From Terriglobia bacterium (GTDB taxonomy: Bacteria; Acidobacteriota; Terriglobia; Acidiferrales; UBA7541), in assembly GCA_020073705.1 (NCBI GenBank), contig JAIQES010000035.1:1-46009 (forward strand): 46,009 bases of DNA, read 5' to 3'. Numbering within the stretch: the first letter of the stretch is position 1; every line of letters starts with the position of its first letter. Shown here piece after piece: positions 23,422 through 32,220 of the stretch. The position numbers and the translations under genes were made by a program. The notes under the pieces are model-generated. The model did not search any database. It was not told the origin of the DNA and worked only from the letters and a program-made list of their open reading frames with translations.

Positions 23422-26400
23422 ATGGGAGCCCCCAACCCCCTCCTGCGCTCAGCCCGAAACTCTGGAGTGTCTCGAATTGTCCGCAGACTGGCGCTTGTGC
23501 TTATCGCCGTGTTTGGCGGAACGCTGCTCCTCTCCACTGCCGCCCAGGCGCAGAGCCAAGTTTCATTGCTGACACTCGAAACCGATCAATCGCCTCTGAA
23601 CCTGTCGAATCATTTTGGCGTACCCAATGAAGCAGGCGTCAATCAGGCGGGTGACTTCGCGTTCATCGGCGCTGGCGGCTCGGCGCTGTTCTTGCGGCGT
23701 GCCGGGACCTCCACAACGACGCGACTCCTCCAGTTCGGGGACCCGGTTCCGGGGTTCGCGGGCGCCACACTCGTAGATTTTATCCCGGGGGGCGGCTTCA
23801 ATTCCTCGGCGCATATTCTATTTGGAGTGGATTTTAGCGTCAGCCCGCCAGATGGCCGATTGCATCGCGCCATCCTCATTTATGACGGCATTAGTCCCTA
23901 TCGCACTGTGGCATCGTCAGACGATGTGGCCGCCAATTCTGGCAGCCAAAAATTTGGGCCGAGTCTTTCGTTTGTGGCGAATGGTGAAAGCCTTAATGAC
24001 CGTGATGACGTTCTATTCGGCACAACTTTTGAGCCATTTGCCGGTAGTGCCACTGCCCCTAATCAAAACACATTTTACATTGCGCCCGCCGGCGGTACGC
24101 CGGTGCGTGTCGTAGGGCTAGGCGACGCGGTGCCCGGAGTGTCTGGGACGTTCACATCATTCGGTGGCAGCACCTCGCAAATTAATGCCCTCGGTCAATT
24201 CCTTTTCAGCGGTTCGAATTCAAGTACGCCCGCGATCAATGGTTTATTCCTGGGATCCGCATCCGGCGTTACTAAAGTGGTCGCAACCGGTGACTCGAAA
24301 ACGGTCGGGGGGACGGCCTTCTCACCCACGGCCGGCTTCGGCGGAAACTCAGGTGAGCTTAACAATTCGGGCCAAGTTGCCTTCGTTGATCCTGTCTCAG
24401 CAACCTCAACAGTGGCAACTGTCTGGCTCTATTCGGCTGGAGTGATTACCAACACATACCCCGGATCCACTGGAACCTCAATCTCATTGCGTGGTTTGAG
24501 TGACCCGGGAGAGGCTGTTGGAACCTTCACATCGACCGGCGCGCAATCACTCGTCCGCATACATTCCACTGGTCAGATTGTTGACACCATCGCATCCTTA
24601 GGCCAGGCCGCCCCGGGCGTAAGCGGTGCGACCTTCACTTCGTTTTCCAATCTGTCAACCGACAACAACGACAGGGCAATTTTTGATGCGGCTTTAAGTA
24701 CAGGGGGCTATGCCGTTTATCAGCAGACCGGAAATGGACCCTCCCTCCTTGTGCCCGTCGCTCTCGAAGGGCAGTCAGCATCTCTTCCGGGCGGAGGAAC
24801 ACTTAATTTGGGCGGTATTTCCACCGGGCTCATCGAAATGGCTCTCGATAATGGCTCCACGGTTTTTTCCGCGGCCATATCAGGCGGGACGGCGAATTTC
24901 GCTGTTTTTCTCGGCACACCGGGGAATCTGCAAGTGTTGATGAGCACGGCAGACACGCTGCCGGCGGGCGCGCGGGTACGCCTCTCCCTCCCCGCGTTGG
25001 GCAACACTTCCGTCGCGTTTGCCGCGAACTCGACCGGTGGGCAAACTGCCATCTTTGCTAAGAATCTCAACAACTCGGGAATGACGACCAGGATCGTGAG
25101 CGAGGGCGATGCCATTGGGGGGTTTTCTATCGTCCAGATGGCCACACCGACTGGCGTCAAACCGTTTTACGTGAATCAAAGCGGACAAGTTGTTTTTCCA
25201 GCCGTTTTGACAGGAAACATGCAGGCTATCCTCGTTTCAGACTCAACCGGTACGCTGAATAAGGTAGTTGCGACAGGTGATACAGCCCCTGTCACGGGAA
25301 CAACTTTTGCAAGCTTGGACTTCAGCTCAAATTCGACCGAGCTATCGCCCATAAACGATTCTGGCGATGTGGGGTTCTACGCGACTCTCAGCACCGGGGT
25401 AAGCGGCATTTTTCTGTACACTCCGGGGGTAGGACTCGCCAAGATCGCGGCGACCGGAGATGCGGTGCCGGAAGGCGGCGGTGGAATCTTCACCAATTTG
25501 TCGAGTAATTCTTGTACTCCCTGCAGTCTAGGCGTCAACAACGTCGGCCAGGTCGCATTCGGAGCGTTAAAGAGCAATGGGATGGGGCTCTACGTCGGTT
25601 CCGCGTCTGGGTCGCCGCAAAAGGTGGTTGCCTCCCAGGATACACGCCCGGGTATCGGAGGGATATTCGGCACTCTCGACCCCATTTCCGGCTTCAACAA
25701 TAATTCCGGCCAGCTGGTCTTCAACCCTCTTATTGGCGGCGGGGTCTTCGAGGGAACGGCAGGTGGCACTCCCACGGCAGTGGCGCTCGATGGAGCCACG
25801 AATCCCGGCGCAGGTGGCGGCACGCTTGCCACGTCAACGCCCGCTTTTGGGACTAACAGTTATTTCTCGACTACCAATGCGGCCATCGAACCTTTGGGTG
25901 ATGTCGTATTTCGGTCGCGCGTAACTGGAGGAACCGCGGACAGCGGGTATTTCCGCGTTTTGCAAACAGGCGGATCGCCGGGACCATTGCAGGCCGCTGT
26001 TCTTCAAGGGCAAACCGTGCCGGGCGCGGGCACACTCGGCACACTGTTCCCCTCTTTCCTGACCAATTCATTCTTCTCAATTTCGGGGGATGGAGGGGGC
26101 GATTTCACATTCACAAATTCTTTCATGAACACAAGCGGCACGATGGTCGGGCAATTTCTCTCGACTGCGGATGGCGCTGTCCAAAAGCTGATGGCGCCCG
26201 GCGATACCGTTTCGGGGACTGGCGGAGGCGTGTATTCGACGGGTACGGCCTTTTCGCAGAATGGGGGGGGCCGAGCCGATCTATTAGACGTGCTCACGGC
26301 AGGTGGCACGGCCTCTCAAGCGATCGTGTTTGCCATATGGGACCATGGGACGGTCGCCACCTCGACGGCGCTTATTTCCGCGTTGAACCCTTCAGGCATT

Positions 26401-29400
26401 GGCCTGCCCGCCGTGTTCACCGCTACGGTGACAAGTTCGCAGGGTCCGCCCCCGGCGGGTGACATTGTTATTTTCCTGGACAACGGTGTGGCGATGGGAG
26501 TGAGCAATACCGACGGTACCGGACAAGCGGCGTTCGTCACGGCATCATTGAGCGCCGGGTCCCATCTCATCACGGCAGAGTACTTCCCTAATTCCTTCAA
26601 TGAGCTCCTCGCGTCGAGCACATCGAACGTAGTGACACAAGTCGTGTCCAATTCGACTTCCACGCTGCTTTTCTCCATGCAGAATCCCTCCGTCAGTGCC
26701 CAGTCGGTGTTGTTCGAGGCGTTTGTCTACAGCTTGACGGGCGGGTCGCCGACGGGGAGCGTGACGTTCCTGGACAACGGCACGTCCATTGGTACCAGTG
26801 CGCTGAGTGGCGGCCTGGTTACATTCACCACGTCGTCGCTGAGCGTTGGGACCCATCCCATCACGGCGCAATACTCGGGTGACTCGGTTTTCAGTGCCAG
26901 CACATCCAACTTGGTCCCACAGATCGTACAAGGCACAAGCATCAGACCTTCCGCCACGGCCCTTGCTTCCACGGTGAATCCCTCGTTCGCCGGGCAGTCG
27001 ATAACATTCATAGCGCCTGTAGCTGGCTCCGCGGGAGGTACGCCTACGGGCAACGTGGCGTTCCTGGACAACGGCGTGCAGCTCGGCACGGTCGTCGCGA
27101 TCAACAACGGGCAGGCGACATTCACCACGTCGGCGCTGACCGCCGGATCCCATCCCATCACGGCGGTGTACGCGGGTGACGCGAATTTCGCGGGCAGCAC
27201 GTCAAACGTGGTGACCCAGGTTGTGACAGGTGCACTGCTGACGTCCATCACAGTGACGCCCAACCCGGCAGCTTCCATCCCGGTGGGAACCACCGAACAG
27301 TTCACGGCCACCGGAGTGTACTCCGACGGTTCCACGCAAAACCTGACGGCCACCGCGACATGGAACTCTTCGAACTTGACCGCAGTGACCATCAGCAATA
27401 CGGCGGGCACTCAGGGGCTGGCAACGGGTGTGTTCAATGGAAGCACGAACATAACCGCCAGCTTTAATGGAGTGACGTCATCGCCCGTGACGGTAACGGG
27501 CGGCTCAGGCGCCTCGCCTCTGCTGAACGCGTCGCCCACAGCACTCCTGTTTGGTCCGCAAGCCGTCGGCGCCACTAGCGGCGCGCAAACCGTCACCCTG
27601 ACGGTCACGCCAGGTGCAGGCGCGGCGACGATCACATCCATTAGCGTGACCGGGGACTTCGCTCAGCTGAATAACTGTGGCACCAGTATTCCTTCGGGAG
27701 GAAGCTGCCCTATAAGCGTAACGTTTACTCCCACCGCGACTGGGTCCAGGACTGGGCAGTTGACGGTCTCTTCGAATGACCCCGATAGCCCGTTTGTGGT
27801 GTATTTGACTGGAAACAGCGCCTTGCAAAACCTGCCGGGATTCATGACCACTCTGTTGCCGCCAAACGACGACAATTCTACAGGTTTGGTTCCCCTGGGC
27901 TTTACGGCTAATTTCTTTGGAACCAATTACACCGGGGTGTTCGTCAACAACAACGGCAACATCACATTTGATACTGCGTTGTCCACCTTCACGCCGTTTA
28001 ATCTCACCAGCACTAACCGGGTGATCATCGCCCCCTTCTTCGCCGATGTGGATACGCAGGGCCCATTGCTGGGCCAAATGGCGAATTTGGTTACCTACGG
28101 TAATGACACTGTGAACGGCCACCAGGCCTTTGCAGTCGACTGGATTAATGTGGGTTATTACGGCGCCCATACCGATAAACTCAATACCTTCCAGGTGGTG
28201 CTCATCGACCGCTCGGACGTGGGGCCCGGTGATTTTGATGCCGAATTCAACTACGACAAGATTCAGTGGGAGACGGGCGACGCCAGCGGCGGCTCAGGTG
28301 GACTCGGCGGTTCTTCGGCGCGCGCCGGATACTCAAATGGCACCGGCGCGCCGGGCACCTTCTTCGAACTGCCCGGCTCGGCGGTGAATGGCGCCTTCCT
28401 CGATTCCAATCCGAGCACGGGACTCATTCACTTGAATTCGAATAGTTCCGTGCCGGGGCGCATTCTTTTCCAGGTTCGGAGCGGCACCGTGGTGGGCGCT
28501 GACTTGGCGGTCGCTATGATCCACGCGCCGGATCCGGTGGCGGTAGGAGGCAACGAAACCTTTACTACCACGATCACCAACAATGGGCCCGCAGACGCTT
28601 CCGGAGTGGTGTTCACGGATGTATTGCCCACCGGCGTCACGTTTGTCTCTGCGACTCCCGACCAGGGAAGTTGTTCTGGAACGGCGACGATTAGCTGCAT
28701 TTTAGGAAGCTTGGCCAACGGCGCAAGCACGACGGTTACACTTGTGGTTACGGCCACGACCCAAGGAACAATCACGAACACGGCCACTGTTAGCGCCAGT
28801 ACGGCTGACCCAAACCCGGCGAACAACACGGGCAGCCAGACCGCGAGCGTACAACCCGCAAACCTCCTACCTTCCGCCACGGCCCTTGCTTCCTCGCTAA
28901 ATCCCTCGTTCGCCGGGCAGTCGGTAACATTCATAGCGGTTGTAGATGGCCCTGCGGGCGGTACGCCTGCGGGAAACGTGGCGTTCTGGGACGGCGGCGT
29001 CAATGTCGGCGTGCTGCTCGGCACAGGCACGGTCAGCAACGGGCAGGCGACGTTCACCACGTCGACGCCGCTGACCGTTGGGTCCCATTCCATCACGGCA
29101 GTGTACGCGGGTAACTTGAATTTCTTGCCCAGCACATCGAACGTGGTTACGCAGACCGTGAATCCCATTTCCGTCCCCACTACCACGCCCACATTCATAG
29201 CGCTCAGTTCCTCGCCGAATCCGGCGGCTGTCGGCGCGTCTGTTCTCATCACGGCGGTAGTGAGTAGCTCGAGTTCGACGGGCGGAACGCCGACGGGAAA
29301 TGTAACCTTCATAGACAACAGCACCGGCACGCCCACGCCCATTGGTACGGGTTCCAGCGTGCTAACGGGGGGCGTGGCTACGGTCACCACGTCGTCGCTG

Positions 29401-30324
29401 ACCGCCGGCTCACATCCCATCACGGCGCAATACTTCGGCAACACTAACTTCGCCGCGAGCATGTCGTCCGTGCTGAGCGAAACCATTGGGAGTGGCACCC
29501 AGGCGGTGTCCGTCCAAATTACGCCGATTCCGCAGAACGTGGCATCGGGTACCACCGTGCAGTTCAGCGCAACGGTGTCAAATGCAGGAACCAACACCGG
29601 CGTGACGTGGGCGCAATTGAGTGGCCCAGGCACGCTCAATTCATTGGGGGAATACTTCGCGCCCAGTTCCTCTTCTTCGACGGCGGTGGTCAGCATATCC
29701 GCAACCTCCCTGGCCGATTCGTCGGTGGTGACATCAATCGCGTTCACGATTGCGGCGGATGCGCTCACGACCAGTGAACTTCCAGCAACGGTTACTGCGG
29801 GCGGCTCGACATCCCCGCTGACGATACAGCTTACCGGACTTCCGTCGACGGGTTCCGACTCGACCTTGGCATTTACGCTGTCTTGCAGCAATTTGCCGGT
29901 GGGCGCTAGTTGCATATTCGTGCCTCCTACCGTGACGGGGGCGAATCCACAGTTTACGGTCACGGTCGTGACTACGGGGGCTTCGTCGTCGCATCTCGCG
30001 CCACTACCGATCCAACCTGGGAGACCGTGGTACGCGCTTTTCGCGTTGATCCTGCCAGCGTTGGCGATGGCCGGGCGGCGTCGCGGGTTGTTTATTGACA
30101 GGAAGAGTTACGCCTGCATTGTGCTGGTGTTGCTATGCGTTTCGGCGGTCTTTCTGGCATCCTGTACCGGATTTTCGCCACCGCCAGTGGTTTCGGTTTC
30201 GGCTCCTGTCGCAAAGGCGCTCACGCCATCCGGTAAATATCAGGTGGTGGTGACCGCGACACCAGGTGCCAACACCGGGGGCTTTGTCCAAACGCAGTTG
30301 ATCGTTCCGGTTACAGTCAATTGA
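23422..30324 (+). CDS. Giant secreted/surface protein: NxxGxxAF repeats plus Ig-like, ASH, NIDO and DUF11 modules
   Basis: 2300 residues; GGGAG 7 bases before the ATG. Signal peptide 1 to about 43 (ends AAQAQ). Residues about 70-970 hold the tandem repeat type with motif NxxGxxAF (NQAGDFAF, NNSGQVAF, NNVGQVAF and variants), alternating with short strands such as KVVATGD; these likely form a propeller. Then three Big_3/Ig-like repeats (about 978-1271), a Big_2-like domain (1273-1360), an ASH/SPD-2-Hydin-like domain (1366-1467), a nidogen-like domain (1471-1690), DUF11 (1694-1811), two more Ig-like repeats (1815-2025) and two beta domains. The C-terminus has a hydrophobic segment (WYALFALILPALAMAG), RRR, a second hydrophobic segment (about 2230-2250) and a 50-residue tail, so it may be anchored. 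Ligand unknown; adhesion is inference. Confidence 0.9.
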   Translation: MGAPNPLLRSARNSGVSRIVRRLALVLIAVFGGTLLLSTAAQAQSQVSLLTLETDQSPLNLSNHFGVPNEAGVNQAGDFAFIGAGGSALFLRRAGTSTTTRLLQFGDPVPGFAGATLVDFIPGGGFNSSAHILFGVDFSVSPPDGRLHRAILIYDGISPYRTVASSDDVAANSGSQKFGPSLSFVANGESLNDRDDVLFGTTFEPFAGSATAPNQNTFYIAPAGGTPVRVVGLGDAVPGVSGTFTSFGGSTSQINALGQFLFSGSNSSTPAINGLFLGSASGVTKVVATGDSKTVGGTAFSPTAGFGGNSGELNNSGQVAFVDPVSATSTVATVWLYSAGVITNTYPGSTGTSISLRGLSDPGEAVGTFTSTGAQSLVRIHSTGQIVDTIASLGQAAPGVSGATFTSFSNLSTDNNDRAIFDAALSTGGYAVYQQTGNGPSLLVPVALEGQSASLPGGGTLNLGGISTGLIEMALDNGSTVFSAAISGGTANFAVFLGTPGNLQVLMSTADTLPAGARVRLSLPALGNTSVAFAANSTGGQTAIFAKNLNNSGMTTRIVSEGDAIGGFSIVQMATPTGVKPFYVNQSGQVVFPAVLTGNMQAILVSDSTGTLNKVVATGDTAPVTGTTFASLDFSSNSTELSPINDSGDVGFYATLSTGVSGIFLYTPGVGLAKIAATGDAVPEGGGGIFTNLSSNSCTPCSLGVNNVGQVAFGALKSNGMGLYVGSASGSPQKVVASQDTRPGIGGIFGTLDPISGFNNNSGQLVFNPLIGGGVFEGTAGGTPTAVALDGATNPGAGGGTLATSTPAFGTNSYFSTTNAAIEPLGDVVFRSRVTGGTADSGYFRVLQTGGSPGPLQAAVLQGQTVPGAGTLGTLFPSFLTNSFFSISGDGGGDFTFTNSFMNTSGTMVGQFLSTADGAVQKLMAPGDTVSGTGGGVYSTGTAFSQNGGGRADLLDVLTAGGTASQAIVFAIWDHGTVATSTALISALNPSGIGLPAVFTATVTSSQGPPPAGDIVIFLDNGVAMGVSNTDGTGQAAFVTASLSAGSHLITAEYFPNSFNELLASSTSNVVTQVVSNSTSTLLFSMQNPSVSAQSVLFEAFVYSLTGGSPTGSVTFLDNGTSIGTSALSGGLVTFTTSSLSVGTHPITAQYSGDSVFSASTSNLVPQIVQGTSIRPSATALASTVNPSFAGQSITFIAPVAGSAGGTPTGNVAFLDNGVQLGTVVAINNGQATFTTSALTAGSHPITAVYAGDANFAGSTSNVVTQVVTGALLTSITVTPNPAASIPVGTTEQFTATGVYSDGSTQNLTATATWNSSNLTAVTISNTAGTQGLATGVFNGSTNITASFNGVTSSPVTVTGGSGASPLLNASPTALLFGPQAVGATSGAQTVTLTVTPGAGAATITSISVTGDFAQLNNCGTSIPSGGSCPISVTFTPTATGSRTGQLTVSSNDPDSPFVVYLTGNSALQNLPGFMTTLLPPNDDNSTGLVPLGFTANFFGTNYTGVFVNNNGNITFDTALSTFTPFNLTSTNRVIIAPFFADVDTQGPLLGQMANLVTYGNDTVNGHQAFAVDWINVGYYGAHTDKLNTFQVVLIDRSDVGPGDFDAEFNYDKIQWETGDASGGSGGLGGSSARAGYSNGTGAPGTFFELPGSAVNGAFLDSNPSTGLIHLNSNSSVPGRILFQVRSGTVVGADLAVAMIHAPDPVAVGGNETFTTTITNNGPADASGVVFTDVLPTGVTFVSATPDQGSCSGTATISCILGSLANGASTTVTLVVTATTQGTITNTATVSASTADPNPANNTGSQTASVQPANLLPSATALASSLNPSFAGQSVTFIAVVDGPAGGTPAGNVAFWDGGVNVGVLLGTGTVSNGQATFTTSTPLTVGSHSITAVYAGNLNFLPSTSNVVTQTVNPISVPTTTPTFIALSSSPNPAAVGASVLITAVVSSSSSTGGTPTGNVTFIDNSTGTPTPIGTGSSVLTGGVATVTTSSLTAGSHPITAQYFGNTNFAASMSSVLSETIGSGTQAVSVQITPIPQNVASGTTVQFSATVSNAGTNTGVTWAQLSGPGTLNSLGEYFAPSSSSSTAVVSISATSLADSSVVTSIAFTIAADALTTSELPATVTAGGSTSPLTIQLTGLPSTGSDSTLAFTLSCSNLPVGASCIFVPPTVTGANPQFTVTVVTTGASSSHLAPLPIQPGRPWYALFALILPALAMAGRRRGLFIDRKSYACIVLVLLCVSAVFLASCTGFSPPPVVSVSAPVAKALTPSGKYQVVVTATPGANTGGFVQTQLIVPVTVN
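26947..27015 (+). repeat. 69-bp near-identical repeat, copy 1 (Ig-like module)
   Basis: This segment matches 28870-28938 at 65 of 69 positions. It encodes the start of the third Ig-like repeat of the giant protein. The two copies lie 1.9 kb apart in the same orientation. Confidence 0.85.
28870..28938 (+). repeat. 69-bp near-identical repeat, copy 2 (Ig-like module)
   Basis: Second copy of the segment at 26947-27015, with four differences. It encodes the start of the fourth Ig-like repeat, immediately after the DUF11 domain. Confidence 0.85.
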
Positions 30325-30414
30325 TGTGGACAGCTCTTTTCATGAGAGCACGATAAAGGAGCGGGAACAACGCATGCCAATCATGTGGGCCATTCGAATT
30401 CAGGAGAGGTGAAG

Positions 30415-31611
30415 ATGAAGCGCCTTTTGTTCTTCTGTCTGCTTGTTGGAGGGGTGTTCTGTCCGGCGGCGAAGGCCCAGATCAATTGTACCCAAGCATC
30501 CACCAAACTGGCATGCATTATTCCCAACGCCCTGAATTTGACGGTGCCGAGCTCGCAGAATCTGGGATTTTTGAACGAGGCGGTGGGGAGCCAGCTCGGC
30601 GACCTGCCTTTGGCTTCGCCCGCCTCGGGCATTATCTATATCTACGACCCGAAACTAAATCTGCCGGTGCCGTCCAATGATACCCTGGGGCCCATCCTGA
30701 CCCAGCGTGCGGAGACGATCGGCAGACATAAGGTCTATCTAGCGGTGACCTACCAGTTCTTCCGTTTCGTAAACATCGATGGGGTCAGCCTGAAACAAGT
30801 GCCTATTTTGTTGACGACTCAAAGTGGAAACGCCGTAACCCAAAGCAACAACAGGCTTGACTTGACGGCCCATCAGATTGCCCTGTATCTAACGTATGGA
30901 TTGACGAGCAGGGTCGATATCTCCATTGCCATACCGATTCTGGATGTGCACGAGCAGTTCATCTCGAGCGGAGTGGAGTATGTTTTGTCACCAGCGAACG
31001 TGGTAACCTTCAATAACGTGAGCCACTCCGGAAGTGCAACCGGGATAGGCGATCAGATTCTGGCGGTCAAAGGGACGCTCTGGAAGCCCAAGCAAGGAGG
31101 GCTGGCGCTTGGCGCCGAGCTGAGACTTCCGACGGGAGACGCGATGAATTTTTTGGGGTCGGGAACGGTTGGATTCAAGCCTTTCGTATCCTTGACCTAT
31201 GGCACGCGCGTGTCTCCCCATTTGAACGTCGCGTATGAAGTCAACGGGCATAGCATTCTGGTCACGAACGCGCAGGGCGGTGAAGCCCGGCTTCCGAACA
31301 GATTGATCTATTCCGGGGGCGCTGATTTTGGGGTGACAAAATGGCTGACGCTAGCTGCGGACGTGCTGGCCCAGAACGTCAATAATGCGCAGCGAGTACG
31401 CATCGCGAACGAGACGTTCACGAATCCGGTTCTGACGGCCCCGACGATTCAGGCTTTTACAGCGTCCTACAATCGCACGGACGCCTCCCTGGGGTTCAAA
31501 GTAAAACCCTTTGGCAATTTGGTCGTGAGTGGAAATGCGCTTGTGAAGCTGGATCAGGGGGGACTGCGTGCCAGGTGGGTCCCTTTCGTTGGCTTGTCTT
31601 ATACTTTCTGA
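30415..31611 (+). CDS. Outer-membrane beta-barrel protein (phenol MetA-pathway/transporter-like family)
   Basis: 398 residues from the ATG at 30415, with AGGAGAGG about 6 bases before it; an ATG at 30385 lacks such a site. Signal peptide of 22 residues (LLFFCLLVGGVFCPAAKAQ). The mature part alternates hydrophobic and polar residues in many strands, with barrel-like pieces such as KVYLAVTYQFFRF, LTSRVDISIAIPILDV, LALGAELRLPTGDAMNF and ends in an aromatic residue (VGLSYTF), the usual outer-membrane insertion signal. It resembles PF13557-type outer-membrane proteins, whose substrate is generally unknown. It lies 90 bases after the giant secreted protein and probably shares its transcript. Confidence 0.75.
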   Translation: MKRLLFFCLLVGGVFCPAAKAQINCTQASTKLACIIPNALNLTVPSSQNLGFLNEAVGSQLGDLPLASPASGIIYIYDPKLNLPVPSNDTLGPILTQRAETIGRHKVYLAVTYQFFRFVNIDGVSLKQVPILLTTQSGNAVTQSNNRLDLTAHQIALYLTYGLTSRVDISIAIPILDVHEQFISSGVEYVLSPANVVTFNNVSHSGSATGIGDQILAVKGTLWKPKQGGLALGAELRLPTGDAMNFLGSGTVGFKPFVSLTYGTRVSPHLNVAYEVNGHSILVTNAQGGEARLPNRLIYSGGADFGVTKWLTLAADVLAQNVNNAQRVRIANETFTNPVLTAPTIQAFTASYNRTDASLGFKVKPFGNLVVSGNALVKLDQGGLRARWVPFVGLSYTF

Positions 31612-31706
31612 CCGTACGGAGGCATTTCCGGTTTCCGACTGACGGATTTTGCGGGCGATCTGGCGAGGTCGGTACCGGAAACTTTTTTGCCGAGGAGGAC
31701 ACAAAC

Positions 31707-32054
31707 GTGGCTTTACATATTACGACCGGAGAAGTGGATGGGATTGCCGTGTTGTGGTTGGAGGGCCGTATCGTACTCGGAGAAGAGACCATCCTGTTGC
31801 GGGAAAAGGTGAAGAGCCTGATTGCCGCAGGGAACAAGAAGCTGGTCCTGAACATGTACAATATCACGCTGATTGACAGCTCGGGCCTCGGCGCGCTCGT
31901 GGCTGTGCATACTACGGCGAAATTAGGCGGGGCATCAGTGCGGCTCTGCGACCTGGGAGCAAAGTTCAACGAACTGCTGCACATCACGAGATTGCTAACC
32001 ATTTTCGAGGTCTCCAGCACCGAGGCGGAAGCAATACGCAGCTTGTCGAAGTAG
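31707..32054 (+). CDS. STAS-domain anti-sigma factor antagonist
   Basis: 115 residues from a GTG at 31707 with GAGGAGG 8 bases upstream; longer frames start inside the barrel gene. One STAS domain: a hydrophobic strand AVLWLEGRIVLGE, NKKLVLNMYNITLIDSSGLGALV with the phosphorylatable Ser of SpoIIAA-type antagonists (DSSG), and the helical end. In partner switching the unphosphorylated form binds an anti-sigma kinase and is regenerated by a PP2C phosphatase. Such a phosphatase is encoded next (32221). No anti-sigma kinase is in the window. Confidence 0.93.
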   Translation: MALHITTGEVDGIAVLWLEGRIVLGEETILLREKVKSLIAAGNKKLVLNMYNITLIDSSGLGALVAVHTTAKLGGASVRLCDLGAKFNELLHITRLLTIFEVSSTEAEAIRSLSK

Positions 32055-32220
32055 CGTTCTTTACTTCAGCGGGCGCAATCTATGACGCAAAGAGTGGTCT
32101 CGCGTCTTCTATGGGCTTTTAGATCGAATTTCTCACGAAGATTCGGATCTCCGCAATGCTCCTCTCTCATTAGCCTCTTCCAGCTTCTGCGTGCTACAAT
32201 CCCGATTTCAGAAGATCCTG

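Noticed and set aside
23640-26340. CRISPR-like or DNA-level tandem repeats
   Set aside because: The periodicity is in the protein (NxxGxxAF); the DNA copies differ and there are no equal-length repeats with unique spacers. No CRISPR array or cas gene is seen in the window.
28428-29963. Minus-strand open frame of 511 codons inside the giant repeat protein
   Set aside because: It is exactly antisense to Ig-like repeats with strong codon bias. Its translation is low-complexity Val/Pro/Ala/Thr-rich without any family, and there is no SD.
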